Positions 1-8,690 of a stretch of DNA of 45,894 bases are shown piece after piece; within the stretch, counting starts at the first letter, position 1, and each line of letters starts with the position of its first letter. Both the position numbers and the translations under genes were made by a program. This stretch comes from Oleiagrimonas sp964566965 (GTDB lineage Bacteria > Pseudomonadota > Gammaproteobacteria > Xanthomonadales > Rhodanobacteraceae): positions 1-45,894 of the forward strand of contig CAZMKO010000013.1 in assembly GCA_964566965.1 (NCBI GenBank). The letters run 5' to 3'. The notes under the pieces are model-generated. The model ran no database searches. It was not told the DNA's origin and saw nothing but the letters and a program-made list of their open reading frames with translations.

Positions 1-66
1 GGGATGGCAATCCGGATGTTGCGTTGTATGGTAAACAACTGGTTTGCGCCGCCCGGGCCTGCCGCA

Positions 67-95
67 TTGTACGGTTTCAGGCCTGACGTTACATT
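67..95 (+). promoter_or_regulatory. possible petABC promoter
   Basis: TTGTAC (67-72) and TACATT (90-95) are separated by 17 bp and lie about 65 bp before the petA start. Both hexamers match the sigma-70 consensus only partly, so this is a weak candidate. No gene is visible in bases 1-158. Confidence 0.3.
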
Positions 96-158
96 ACACT
101 GACGTGGTTTTTGAGCCTGGCCCCATAACCAGTTCATGGCATATTTGCGGAGAGCCTG

Positions 159-767
159 ATGACGAATGAAGTCGTCGATCAAGGTCGACGCCGTTTTCTC
201 ACCGCGACCACGGCCGTGGTCGGTGCAGCCGGTGTGGTCACGGCGGTCGTGCCTTTCATCAAATCGTGGCAGCCCAGTGCACGTTCCAAGGCTGCCGGCG
301 CGCCGGTCACCGCCGACATCGGCAAGGTCAAGGCGGGCCAGATGCTGAAGTACCCGTGGCGCGGCATGCCTGTGTTCGTGGTCAACCGCACCGACGACCA
401 GATCGCGACACTGTCCGACAAGGCGCTGGAAGCGCATCTCAAGGATCCGGAGAGCGACGAGACCAGCCAGCAGCCCGATTACGCCAAGAACGTGACACGT
501 TCGATCAAGCCGCAGTGGCTGGTGATGATCGGCATCTGCACGCATCTTGGCTGCTCGCCGGAGTTCAAGCCCAAGATCGGGCCCGAGCCGTTCGATCCGA
601 ACTGGAAGTCGGGCTTCTTCTGCCCTTGCCACAAATCGCGCTACGACATCGCCGGGCGGGTGTTCGACGGCGTTCCGGCGCCGTCCAACATGGTGATTCC
701 GCCGTATCATTTCATTGACGACACCCATGTCGAGATCGGTGTCGATCCCAGCAAGGGGGATGCGTAA
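159..767 (+). CDS. petA: ubiquinol-cytochrome c reductase, Rieske iron-sulfur subunit
   Basis: This 202-aa protein is the 2Fe-2S subunit of the cytochrome bc1 complex and passes electrons from quinol to cytochrome c1 on the periplasmic side. The N-terminus has a twin-arginine type sequence (GRRRFLT) followed by a hydrophobic anchor at about residues 17-33. The cluster motifs are visible: C127-T-H129-L-G-C132 and C155-P-C157-H158. These supply the two Cys and two His ligands and the two disulfide cysteines expected of bc1 Rieske proteins. GGAG at 149-152 supports the start. The stop overlaps the petB start, so the genes are translationally coupled in a petABC operon. Confidence 0.97.
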   Translation: MTNEVVDQGRRRFLTATTAVVGAAGVVTAVVPFIKSWQPSARSKAAGAPVTADIGKVKAGQMLKYPWRGMPVFVVNRTDDQIATLSDKALEAHLKDPESDETSQQPDYAKNVTRSIKPQWLVMIGICTHLGCSPEFKPKIGPEPFDPNWKSGFFCPCHKSRYDIAGRVFDGVPAPSNMVIPPYHFIDDTHVEIGVDPSKGDA

Positions 768-2080
768 TGGCCAACGTGTTCACGCGCATCGGCGGTTGGG
801 TCAACGACCGCGCTCCGGGTCTGATGCCTGCCTATCGCAAGCACATGACCGAGTACTACGCGCCGAAGAACTTCAACTTCATGTATTTCTTCGGTTCGCT
901 GGCGCTGCTGGTGCTGGTCAACCAGATCGTCACCGGCATCTTCCTGGCGATGTTCTACAAGCCCAGCGCCGAGGAAGTCATTCCGGGCATGTCGCAGGCC
1001 TTCGTGTCGATCGAATACATCATGCGTGATGTCGATTGGGGCTGGCTGATCCGCTACATGCACACCACCGGCGCCTCGATGTTCTTCATCGTGGTGTATT
1101 TCCACATGTTCCGCGGCCTGATGTACGGCTCGTACAAGAAACCGCGCGAGCTGGTGTGGCTGCTGGGCATGCTGATTTTCCTGGCATTGATGGCCGAGGC
1201 CTTCATGGGCTACGTGTTGCCATGGGGCAACATGTCGTTCTGGGGCGCCAAGGTGATCATCTCGCTGTTCGGCGCCATTCCGTGGATCGGCGACACGCTG
1301 GTGACCTGGATCATGGGCAACTTCCTGCCCGGCGACGCCACCTTGAACCGCTTCTTCTCGCTGCACGTGATCGCCTTGCCGCTGGTGCTGCTGTTGCTGG
1401 TGGTGCTGCATCTGGCCGCGCTGCACGAGGTCGGCTCCAACAACCCCGAGGGTGTCGACGTCAAGCACGGCCCCAAGGGCAACCGCTGGAGCCCGGATGC
1501 GCCCAAGGACGGCATCCCGTTCCATCCGTACTACACGGTCAAGGACCTGTTCGGTGTCGGCTTCTTCCTGCTGATTTGCGCCTTCATCATCTTCATGGCG
1601 CCGCAGCTGGGTGGCTGGTTCATCGAGCACGACAACTTCGTGCCGGCCAACAACCTGGTGACGCCGGAGGCGATCAAGCCGGTGTGGTACTTCACCCCGT
1701 TCTACGCCATCCTGCGCATGATTCCGGCCAAACTGCCGGGCGTGATCGCGATGTTCGGCGCCATCGTGCTGCTGTTCCTGGTGCCATGGCTGGATCGTGG
1801 CAAGGTCAAGTCGGTGCGGTACCGCGGCACCGGTTACAAGGTGGCGCTGACGTTGTTCGGCCTGGCTTTCGTGTGCCTGGGGCTGACCGGCGCCGAGGTG
1901 ACCACGGAACTGGTGCCGATGGTGTTCGGGGCCGACGCCGACATCACGTTCTGGGAGAACCTGTTCGGTCGCTTCTGGGTGTTGGTCTATTTCGGCTTCT
2001 TCGTGTTCCTGTGGGTGTATACGTATTTCGGCCTGGAGAAGGCCAAGCCGGTTCCGGAACGGGTGACCATGCATGACTAA
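767..2080 (+). CDS. petB: ubiquinol-cytochrome c reductase, cytochrome b subunit
   Basis: This 437-aa polytopic membrane protein carries the two b hemes and the quinol oxidation and reduction sites of the bc1 complex. Heme-ligand histidines are visible in two helices: H99 and H113, then H200 and H215. The usual PEWY motif of the quinol oxidation loop reads PVWY here (in KPVWYFTPFY), a variant I recall from other gammaproteobacteria. The protein has the longer bacterial form with extra C-terminal helices. It overlaps petA by one base and petC by eight, so the three are one transcription unit. Confidence 0.97.
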   Translation: MANVFTRIGGWVNDRAPGLMPAYRKHMTEYYAPKNFNFMYFFGSLALLVLVNQIVTGIFLAMFYKPSAEEVIPGMSQAFVSIEYIMRDVDWGWLIRYMHTTGASMFFIVVYFHMFRGLMYGSYKKPRELVWLLGMLIFLALMAEAFMGYVLPWGNMSFWGAKVIISLFGAIPWIGDTLVTWIMGNFLPGDATLNRFFSLHVIALPLVLLLLVVLHLAALHEVGSNNPEGVDVKHGPKGNRWSPDAPKDGIPFHPYYTVKDLFGVGFFLLICAFIIFMAPQLGGWFIEHDNFVPANNLVTPEAIKPVWYFTPFYAILRMIPAKLPGVIAMFGAIVLLFLVPWLDRGKVKSVRYRGTGYKVALTLFGLAFVCLGLTGAEVTTELVPMVFGADADITFWENLFGRFWVLVYFGFFVFLWVYTYFGLEKAKPVPERVTMHD

Positions 2081-2819
2081 GCGAATTCTTGCCTCATTCA
2101 TCCTGGCGCTGGGTCTGGTGGTCGGCGCGACGGCCGTGCAGGCCGCCGAGGGCGGCAAATTGATGACGTCCGGTGCCAACATTCGTGACACCGCGTCGTT
2201 GCAACATGGCGCCAAGCTGTTTTTCAACTACTGTGCCGGCTGCCACTCGCTGCACTTCATGCGTTATTCGCGCATGGCCGACGACCTGGGGCTGACCGAA
2301 GACGAGGTGATGAAAAACCTCAACTTCACCACGGCCAAGTATCACGAGCCGGCGGTTTCCTCGATGCCGGCGGACGACGCCGAGCAGTGGTTCGGCAAGG
2401 CGCCGCCGGATCTGTCGGTGATCGTGGCCAATCGTGGTGCCGACTGGGTCTACAGCTACCTGAACTCGTTCTACCTCGATCCGGAGCGTCCGGTCGGCTG
2501 GAACAACACCGTGTTCGAGAACGCCTCCATGCCCAATGTGCTGTGGGAGATGCAGGGCCTGCAGGTGGCGGAATACGGCAAGTCGGAGAAACCGGGCGAC
2601 AAGCCGCCGGTGGAGAAACTGACACTCAAACAACCGGGGAGCATGACCCCGGCCGAATTCCATCGTGCCACCCGCGACATCACCGCGTTCCTGCAGTATG
2701 TCTCGGAGCCGGCGGCCATGAAACGTCATGCGCTGGCGCCATGGGTGCTGTTGTTCCTGGCGGTTTTCACGTTCCTGGCCTGGTTGCTCAAGCGCGAGTA
2801 CTGGAAGGACGTTCACTGA
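2073..2819 (+). CDS. petC: ubiquinol-cytochrome c reductase, cytochrome c1 subunit
   Basis: This 248-aa protein is the membrane-anchored c-type cytochrome of the bc1 complex and hands electrons to soluble cytochrome c. It has a Sec signal peptide (residues about 1-24, ending AVQA). The heme-binding motif is C54-A-G-C57-H58. Candidate axial methionines lie around NASMPNVLWEM. A C-terminal anchor helix (about residues 222-240) is followed by a positively charged tail. The start overlaps the end of petB, and the gene closes the petABC operon. A GC-rich hairpin follows at once. Confidence 0.97.
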   Translation: MTKRILASFILALGLVVGATAVQAAEGGKLMTSGANIRDTASLQHGAKLFFNYCAGCHSLHFMRYSRMADDLGLTEDEVMKNLNFTTAKYHEPAVSSMPADDAEQWFGKAPPDLSVIVANRGADWVYSYLNSFYLDPERPVGWNNTVFENASMPNVLWEMQGLQVAEYGKSEKPGDKPPVEKLTLKQPGSMTPAEFHRATRDITAFLQYVSEPAAMKRHALAPWVLLFLAVFTFLAWLLKREYWKDVH

Positions 2820-2821
2820 CG

Positions 2822-2860
2822 ATGACGGGGGCCGCGCGTGAATGCGGCCCCCGCCGTCAT
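2822..2860 (+). terminator. GC-rich hairpin between petC and sspA
   Basis: Arms 2822-2835 and 2844-2860 are complementary, with a 3-base bulge and an 8-nt loop. No T-run follows, so it is more likely an mRNA-stability or partial attenuation structure between petC and sspA than a full terminator. Confidence 0.4.
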
Positions 2861-2880
2861 GTCTCGGAGGGAGACACCGC

Positions 2881-3504
2881 ATGATCCAAGTCGCGCGTCC
2901 ACGCACCGTACTCACCCTTTACACCAATGCCGAGGGGATCCAGTGCCATCGGGTACGCCTGATCCTGGCGGCCAAGGGCGTCACCTACGAGCGCGAGATG
3001 GTCAATCCGGCCAATCCACCCGAGGATCTGGTCGAACTCAATCCCTACGGTGACGTGCCGACACTGGTCGAGCGCGACATGGTGCTGTACGACACGCCGG
3101 TGGTGTGCGAGTATCTGGACGAACGTTATCCGCATCCGCCATTGATGCCGATCGATCCGTTGTCGCGCGCGCGGTTGCGTCTGGCGGCGGCGCGCATCGA
3201 GTACGACTGGCTGCCGCTCGTGGACACCATCCTCGAGGGTGGACGCAACGCATCCACGGCACGCCGGCATTTGCGCGAACAGTTGTTGACGTCGGTGCCG
3301 TTGTTCAAGATGGCGCGCTTTTTCCTCAACCCGGAAATGAGCCTGACCGACTGCCTCGTGGCCCCCGTCGTCTGGCGCCTGCCCATGCTGGGCGTGGATC
3401 TGGGCGCGGAGGGCAAGCCGATCCTCGACTATGGCGAGCGGATATTCCACACCCACGGGTTCGAACGCAGTTTGACCGCCGAAGAAAAGGCCATGCGCGA
3501 GTGA
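2881..3504 (+). CDS. sspA: stringent starvation protein A (GST-fold)
   Basis: This 207-aa protein has a glutathione S-transferase fold: an N-terminal thioredoxin-like half (LTLYTNAEGIQCHRVRLIL, then DVPTLVERD) and a helical C-terminal half. SspA proteins bind RNA polymerase as stress and starvation transcription factors and lack GST activity. An in-frame ATG at 2842 exists, but 2881 is preferred because GGAGGGAG lies at 2866-2873. The position just after petABC and just before sspB is the conserved arrangement in gamma- and betaproteobacteria. It overlaps the possible GTG start of sspB. Confidence 0.93.
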   Translation: MIQVARPRTVLTLYTNAEGIQCHRVRLILAAKGVTYEREMVNPANPPEDLVELNPYGDVPTLVERDMVLYDTPVVCEYLDERYPHPPLMPIDPLSRARLRLAAARIEYDWLPLVDTILEGGRNASTARRHLREQLLTSVPLFKMARFFLNPEMSLTDCLVAPVVWRLPMLGVDLGAEGKPILDYGERIFHTHGFERSLTAEEKAMRE

Positions 3505-3533
3505 CAGACGGCAACCACGACAACCAGTTCCCC

Positions 3534-3968
3534 ATGACCTCCAATCGCCCGTATCTGTTGCGGGCGATCTACGATTGGGTCAGTGACAACAACCTGACCC
3601 CCTACGTGCTCATCGACGCCTCGGTGTCGGGCGTGCGGGTGCCGCCGCAGGCGGTGCGCAACGGCCAGGTGGTGCTCAACCTCGACATGCAGGCCGTGGC
3701 CAATCTCGACCTGGGTGACGAGTGGATCAGCTTCAAGGCACGTTTTTCCGGCGTCAGCCAGTCGGTCATGTTTCCCGTTGCCGCGGTCCAGGCGATATAC
3801 GCCCAGGAGAACGGCCAGGGCATGATGTTTGCCGATGACGACGGCGCCACGCCGCCACCGGGCCCGGGTCCCGGCGACGATCAGGGTGACGGGGACAAGC
3901 CGGCGTCCGAGGATGGCAGTGGCAAGGCGCCCAAGCGTGGTGCGCCGCATCTGCGTGTGATCAAGTAG
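3534..3968 (+). CDS. sspB: ClpXP protease specificity-enhancing factor SspB
   Basis: This 144-aa adaptor binds ssrA-tagged and other substrates and delivers them to ClpXP. The folded substrate-binding domain (residues 1 to about 105, opening SNRPYLLRAIYDWV and containing VPPQAVRNGQVVLNLD) is typical. A flexible Gly/Pro/Asp-rich linker follows, ending in the short basic tail PHLRVIK that docks on ClpX. ATG 3534 gives the family N-terminus. A GTG at 3501 overlapping the sspA stop is an alternative that would add 11 residues. Confidence 0.93.
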   Translation: MTSNRPYLLRAIYDWVSDNNLTPYVLIDASVSGVRVPPQAVRNGQVVLNLDMQAVANLDLGDEWISFKARFSGVSQSVMFPVAAVQAIYAQENGQGMMFADDDGATPPPGPGPGDDQGDGDKPASEDGSGKAPKRGAPHLRVIK

Positions 3969-3973
3969 GCGCG

Positions 3974-4012
3974 CGGCACGGCACCATCGCGGCGATGGTG
4001 CGTTCCTACAAG
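3974..4012 (-). repeat. REP-type palindrome between convergent genes
   Basis: Read on the minus strand this is GTAGGAACGCACCATCGC followed by its complementary arm, resembling the GTAGGAGCGC REP class of pseudomonads and xanthomonads. It lies between the ends of sspB (+) and the DUF3301 gene (-), where it could also act as a bidirectional stop. Confidence 0.55.
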
Positions 4013-4395
4013 CGCCGTGTCGGGCGCTCGTGGGATATGCGATCCAGCAGGTGCGTCACGGCGGCTCGTGCTTCCAGGCTGCTGGTATCGGTCGGCTGCA
4101 GCCATGCCGCGCTGGCGCCGGCCATGCGGCCGTGGATCAGCCACAGCGAGCCGGGCTGGCGGTCGGTGCCGTTGGTGCTGATCTCGAAGGCGTAGTGACG
4201 CTCGAATGTCAGCATGCCGTTGTGGCGGCGCAGCTTCAGTGCCGACAGGCCCACCGTGTGGTCGAGAAGTTGCACGCCGTGGCGCTCGCACAGGCGGCTG
4301 GCCGCATGCAGGGCATGATCGTGCTGGCGCATGGTGTCCAGCCAGATGCCACCGGCGGCAAGCATGATCAACAGCAGCAGCATTTCGTAGGGCAT
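4006..4395 (-). CDS. DUF3301 domain-containing protein
   Basis: This 129-aa protein has a hydrophobic N-terminus (residues about 4-18) that is probably a membrane anchor, followed by a soluble region. The opening LDTMRQHDHALHAASRLCERHG and the later ALKLRRHNGMLTFERHYAFEIS are the kind of sequence seen in DUF3301 proteins. Their function is unknown, with a cytoplasm-facing beta-rich domain inferred. It lies downstream of nadC on the same strand and converges on sspB. Confidence 0.8.
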   Translation of the reverse strand: MPYEMLLLLIMLAAGGIWLDTMRQHDHALHAASRLCERHGVQLLDHTVGLSALKLRRHNGMLTFERHYAFEISTNGTDRQPGSLWLIHGRMAGASAAWLQPTDTSSLEARAAVTHLLDRISHERPTRRL

Positions 4396-4480
4396 GGTGG
4401 CAGTGTCGCGCGAGTGGCGGAGAGCGGCAAGTGCCGGGTCGTGGCGGAATTTCCGGGCTTGTGACCTTTCGACCGCCGCA

Positions 4481-4504
4481 GCTCGCCGCAGGCGGGCGGT
4501 TTTT
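4481..4504 (+). terminator. plus-strand intrinsic terminator-like hairpin
   Basis: GCTCGCC (4481-4487) pairs with GGCGGGC (4491-4497) around a GCA loop, including one G-T pair, and is followed by TTTTT at 4500-4504. The T-run faces the plus direction although both flanking genes (DUF3301 and nadC) are on the minus strand. It could stop antisense transcription coming from sspAB. Confidence 0.45.
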
Positions 4505-4513
4505 CACACGCGT

Positions 4514-5386
4514 TCAGTCCATTTGCAGGCGCATCGACAGATCCACGGCTCGGACGTGCTTGGTCAGCGCGCCGACCGAGACGAAATCCACGCCGGTCGC
4601 CGCGATCGCCGGCAACCGTGACAGTTCGACGCTGCCGGATACTTCCAACGTGACCCGGCCGGCGGTGAAGCGCACCGCGTCGCGCATCGCCTCGGGGCTG
4701 AATTCGTCCAGCATGATGCGATCGGCGCCGGCGTCGATCGCCTGGGCCAGCTCTTCCATGGTCTCCACTTCCACTTCCAGCAGCAGTTCGGGGTGCTGCG
4801 TGCGTGCCGTCATGACGGCCGCCGCGATGCCGCCGGCGGCGGTGATGTGGTTCTCCTTGATCAGGTAGGCATCGTAAAGCCCGGCCCGGTGGTTGCAGCC
4901 GCCGCCGACGCGCACCGCGTATTTTTGCGCGGTCCGCAAGCCGGGCAATGTCTTGCGCGTGTCCAGCACGCGGGTGCCGGTACCGGCCAGGGCCGCCGCA
5001 TAACGGGCCGCCGTGGTGGCGGTGCCGGACAGCGTCTGCAGAAAGTTGAGCGCGCTGCGCTCGCCGGTGACCAGCGAACGCGCGGCACCTTCCAGCGTGC
5101 AGACCACGGTGTCCGGCGCCACCTGTTCGCCTTCGGCGACATGCCACGCGATTCGGGTGGCGGCGTCGATCTGGTGGTGGCAGGCATCGAACCAGGGCCG
5201 CCCCGCGATCACCGCCTGCTCGCGGCATACCACGCGGGCGCGGGCATTCGCCCCGGCCGGCAGCAATTTTGCCGTGACGTCGCCATCACCGATGTCTTCG
5301 TCCAGCGCACGGCGCACATCCTCCCGGATACGTTCGGTGGAGGGAGGCATGGGGCTGGCGTGGCCGGTAGCGGAGGCATGGGACAT
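4514..5386 (-). CDS. nadC: nicotinate-nucleotide pyrophosphorylase (carboxylating), quinolinate phosphoribosyltransferase
   Basis: This 290-aa enzyme converts quinolinate and PRPP to nicotinate mononucleotide and CO2 in de novo NAD synthesis. Family motifs are visible: the ALDEDIGDGDVTA N-terminal segment, the DTRKTLPGLRTAQKYAV substrate-binding stretch, NHRAGLYDAYLIKENH, and the C-terminal VEVETMEEL and DRIMLDEFSP barrel strands. The length is usual for the bacterial enzyme. nadA and nadB are not in the window. A later in-frame ATG would remove the first 12 or so residues, so the exact start is uncertain. Confidence 0.96.
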   Translation of the reverse strand: MSHASATGHASPMPPSTERIREDVRRALDEDIGDGDVTAKLLPAGANARARVVCREQAVIAGRPWFDACHHQIDAATRIAWHVAEGEQVAPDTVVCTLEGAARSLVTGERSALNFLQTLSGTATTAARYAAALAGTGTRVLDTRKTLPGLRTAQKYAVRVGGGCNHRAGLYDAYLIKENHITAAGGIAAAVMTARTQHPELLLEVEVETMEELAQAIDAGADRIMLDEFSPEAMRDAVRFTAGRVTLEVSGSVELSRLPAIAATGVDFVSVGALTKHVRAVDLSMRLQMD

Positions 5387-5473
5387 GGCGCGTGCGTCGT
5401 GTGGGGAAATGCGGGCGATGATAGCCCACCAGGCACGCCGTCGTGCCCGGTTTGCGGTGCTCCGGCGCCGGAT

Positions 5474-7783
5474 TCAGTCGGCGGTGTCCGGTGGCGTGTC
5501 GGCGGCGGGCGGCGAGGTGGCGTTTTTCTGGCCCTGGGTGCGGCGTAGACGTTCGACGATGGCGTCCAGCGCGCGGTCGAACAGCGGCAGCTCCTCGAGC
5601 ACGAGCGCGGCGCCACGTGAAAACTCGTCGGCCAGCTGGGCGGCCGACTTGTCGGCCACCTTGAGTCCACGCCGATTGACGAACAGGTACTTGCCGCTGA
5701 TCGGGCTGATCCAAGACAGCTTCGCGCGTTGCCCGGAGGGCTCGTCGGGCGAGGAAAATTCCAGCCAGTCGCCGACCTTGAGTTGGCGCACGCGCGCCAT
5801 GTGCTCGTCGTCGGCCGCGTCGGGGGCGGGGGTGTCGTCGGTATCGCCGGCGGCAACCTCCGGTGTGGCGATGACATCCATGGACTCGGGGATCGCGACG
5901 CCGGGATCGTCCTGGCCGGTCGTCACTGGCGCAGTCTCGGCGGTGGTACCGAGCTGGCGCCGGTACAGCACATTGAGCTGTGTCATCAGTGATTCCACAT
6001 CACTGTCCTGGAAGGCCATGGTGGCCAGGCCGTGGCGCAGCGATTTTTCCAGCAATGGCAGCAGCTGGCGCAAGCGTTCACGGTCGGCGTCGCGGGTCAT
6101 GGGGCGGGTGCTCCAGACGAAATCGTCGACGAAGCGCAGTCCGACACGGAATTCCTGCGAGTCCTCGCCCTGGCGCAACAGGGTCAGGACCAGATAGTTG
6201 GCCCAGGCGCGGGTCAGGATGCCGCGGACCAGCTCGGGCAGTTCCTGCTTGTCGATGCGGGCCAGGATTTCCTGGGCCGCACGGCGCCGTGCCTGCTGCA
6301 GCTTCTCGCGTCCGCGGGTGGCCTCGGCGACGCGTTGCTCGGACAATTCCGCGCGCTTGCGGTTGGTGGTCTGGAAATCCGCCAGTTCCTGCTCCAGGCG
6401 CGCGAAGATGTCCAGATCGTCGTCGAATTCCTGCAGCAGGGTCTCGACGATGCCATGAACCTTGGCGTACAGCCGGCGTCCACGGTCGGATTCCTCGCTC
6501 CAGCCCTTGGCGGCCTCGGCCAGCGCGTCCAGCAGCCGGCGCGCCGGGTGCGAGGCGTGCGCGAACATGCGCCGGTCCAGGATGGCGGCCTTGAGATAGG
6601 GAATCTGCAGGCGCGCCAGCAGCACCTGCATTTCCACCGGCAGGTTGCGGTCTTCGAGGATGAATTCGAACAGCATGCCGACCAGGTCGATGGTGTCCTC
6701 GTCGGCGCCGGACATGCGCGCGCCCTTGCTGCCGCGCAGCTGGTTGATCTGGGTGACCAGGTGCGCCTTGAGCGTGTTGATGTCTTGCGTGTCCACGGCC
6801 TGCCCGGCGACGTCGGCATGCGTGGCCACGTGTACCGCGGCCTGGTTTTGCAACAGACCGAGGGCGCCCAGCAGCTCGGCTGGGCTCAATGACGGCATGC
6901 CACCGGATGCTTCGTTGGCGCCGCCACCGGCACGCTGCCGGCTGGCCAGCAGGTGGTTGAGCATCTGGTAGAAGTCGGACTGGAAATCCCCCTCGGCGCC
7001 GTCGCCGCGGGGCTCCGCGTCAGCACTGGTGGTGCCGGTGGCGGCCGGTGTGCCGCGCCGCTGCCGGCCGGGAATGGCGTGACGCAGCTTGGGCAGCACG
7101 CCGGCTTCGGCCAGCGAGTCGTTGACGCTGACGTAGAGCTCGCCCAGCCCCGCCAGCACGTAGCGGTCGAACAACTTGTAGATGATCAGGCGCACGCGCG
7201 TTTCCACGTCCAGCTCGCGCATGGCCTGGCGAAAAATATCGCACAGCACGGTGGGGCCGATCGGGTTGTCGGTATCGCTGACCTTGTTGCCGCCCAGGAT
7301 CACCGACAAGCGCTGGTTGAGCGCATACAACTGGCGTACCAGGCGGGTGCGCGTCTTGGCGACCATGCTGGTGATGGCCAGCGACTCCTCCAGTTCGCTG
7401 TCGTCGACCAGTGACAGCTCGCCGGACAGGGATGTGCCGGCGGACGGCTCGGTCGCGGGTGGTGTCTGATGGTGGCGGCCGGCGGCAAAATCGGAAAACG
7501 TGCGGCGCACGGATTCCAGGAACTGGCGCTCGGCCAGGGCGCGTCGCTTGCGCACTTCGCGCATGCCGTCGAAGTATTGGGTCTGCACGGCGTTGTTTTC
7601 AGCCTTTTCGGCGAGGTCGAAAAGACTGTCGTCGACACGCTCGAACATGCCGTCGACTAGTTCCTTGAGCTGCTTGACGCAATGCTGGCGCACCGATTCC
7701 AGCAGGTGCCCCACGCGCTCGTTGCGGGGATCCTGGCGTGAGCCGAGATCGACGATGTTGGAAGGGTCGTTCACTGTGCTCAT
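5474..7783 (-). CDS. DUF1631 family protein with PilZ-like C-terminus
   Basis: This 769-aa protein starts at the ATG reading MSTVNDPSNIVDLG. A longer in-frame start upstream lacks support. It is mostly helical, with many charged stretches typical of DUF1631, a family of unknown function common in gammaproteobacteria. The last roughly 90 residues (from VGDWLEF through KLSWISPISGKYLFVNRRG) look like a degenerate PilZ-type beta barrel, which suggests but does not prove a cyclic-di-GMP link, because I do not see the RxxxR motif. It is a monocistronic-looking minus-strand gene between nadC and the Trm112-like gene. Confidence 0.8.
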   Translation of the reverse strand: MSTVNDPSNIVDLGSRQDPRNERVGHLLESVRQHCVKQLKELVDGMFERVDDSLFDLAEKAENNAVQTQYFDGMREVRKRRALAERQFLESVRRTFSDFAAGRHHQTPPATEPSAGTSLSGELSLVDDSELEESLAITSMVAKTRTRLVRQLYALNQRLSVILGGNKVSDTDNPIGPTVLCDIFRQAMRELDVETRVRLIIYKLFDRYVLAGLGELYVSVNDSLAEAGVLPKLRHAIPGRQRRGTPAATGTTSADAEPRGDGAEGDFQSDFYQMLNHLLASRQRAGGGANEASGGMPSLSPAELLGALGLLQNQAAVHVATHADVAGQAVDTQDINTLKAHLVTQINQLRGSKGARMSGADEDTIDLVGMLFEFILEDRNLPVEMQVLLARLQIPYLKAAILDRRMFAHASHPARRLLDALAEAAKGWSEESDRGRRLYAKVHGIVETLLQEFDDDLDIFARLEQELADFQTTNRKRAELSEQRVAEATRGREKLQQARRRAAQEILARIDKQELPELVRGILTRAWANYLVLTLLRQGEDSQEFRVGLRFVDDFVWSTRPMTRDADRERLRQLLPLLEKSLRHGLATMAFQDSDVESLMTQLNVLYRRQLGTTAETAPVTTGQDDPGVAIPESMDVIATPEVAAGDTDDTPAPDAADDEHMARVRQLKVGDWLEFSSPDEPSGQRAKLSWISPISGKYLFVNRRGLKVADKSAAQLADEFSRGAALVLEELPLFDRALDAIVERLRRTQGQKNATSPPAADTPPDTAD

Positions 7784-7876
7784 GACCGGAACTCGGCGGA
7801 GGCTTGCGCCGGCAAGCGGTGGATAACCATTGTCGCGCGGACACCGGCACAAAACGTGACCGGTTTCACGCGGGCG

Positions 7877-8146
7877 TCACGCAGCCGGGAATCCGTTCAG
7901 CTGGGTCGTGCCGATGCCCTCCTCGGGCAGCAGCACAGGGATGTCGTCCTCGATTCGATAGATGACCTTGCCGTCCGTGGTGATCAGGCCATCCTGCAGC
8001 GGCTGGTCCATGCTGCCGCCATCCACCCGTTGCACCGTACCGTTGCCGATGGCCTCGTTGAGGTGACGCAGCTGATCCTTGCGCAACGGGCGCAGGGGGC
8101 TTTTGCTGACCGGGCAGCAAAGGATGTCGAGCAGGCGTTTGTCCAT
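7877..8146 (-). CDS. Trm112-like / YcaR-type small protein
   Basis: This 89-aa protein begins MDKRLLDILCCPVSKSPL, the hallmark of Trm112/YcaR (UPF0434) proteins, and has the matching DIPVLLPEEG segment near the end. Bacterial members are thought to help methyltransferases or to be small zinc-binding regulators. The usual CPxC zinc pair reads CCPVS, and no second Cys pair is present, so metal binding is doubtful. It is divergent from purE, with about 34 bp between the starts. Confidence 0.85.
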   Translation of the reverse strand: MDKRLLDILCCPVSKSPLRPLRKDQLRHLNEAIGNGTVQRVDGGSMDQPLQDGLITTDGKVIYRIEDDIPVLLPEEGIGTTQLNGFPAA

Positions 8147-8180
8147 GCCTTTACAATACCGGTTTTTGCGCGGTGCAGCC

Positions 8181-8690
8181 ATGAGTTCGACAGCGAGATC
8201 CCCCCGCGTGGGGGTGGTGATGGGTTCGCGCTCCGATTGGGAAACCATGGAGCACGCCGTGTCCACGTTGGAGCGCCTGGGCATCGCGCATGAAACCCGC
8301 GTGGTATCGGCGCACCGCACCCCCGACGTCCTGTACCGGTATGCCGGGGACGCCGTGGAACGGGGACTCCAGGTGATCATCGCCGGCGCCGGCGGTGCGG
8401 CGCATCTGCCGGGCATGCTGGCCGCCAAGACGCGCTTGCCGGTGTTCGGTGTTCCGGTGCAATCACGGGCGCTGAACGGCATGGATTCATTGCTTTCGAT
8501 CGCGCAGATGCCGGCCGGCGTGCCGGTCGGCACGCTGGCCATCGGCCGCTCCGGTGCGGTCAACGCCGCCTTGCTGGCGGCCGCGGTGCTGGCGCTGGGT
8601 GACGGCGAGGTGGCCCGCGCGCTGGAGGCGTTTCGTGCCGAGCAGACGCGCCAGGTTCTGGACAACGACGATCCGCGGGTGCAGCCATGA
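8181..8690 (+). CDS. purE: 5-(carboxyamino)imidazole ribonucleotide mutase, class I PurE
   Basis: This 169-aa enzyme converts N5-CAIR to CAIR in de novo purine synthesis. The substrate loop VVMGSRSDWETM, the SAHRTP motif with the catalytic His, and AGAGGAAHLPGM are all present, so it is a class I mutase that works with PurK. I start at ATG 8181 (MSSTARSPRVGV); the open frame extends upstream, but only by antisense sequence of the Trm112-like gene. The stop overlaps the purK ATG by four bases, showing translational coupling. Confidence 0.96.
   Translation: MSSTARSPRVGVVMGSRSDWETMEHAVSTLERLGIAHETRVVSAHRTPDVLYRYAGDAVERGLQVIIAGAGGAAHLPGMLAAKTRLPVFGVPVQSRALNGMDSLLSIAQMPAGVPVGTLAIGRSGAVNAALLAAAVLALGDGEVARALEAFRAEQTRQVLDNDDPRVQP

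Noticed and set aside
707..2227. 506-aa minus-strand open frame opposite cytochrome b
   Set aside because: Shadow of petB; low-complexity His/Gln-rich translation.
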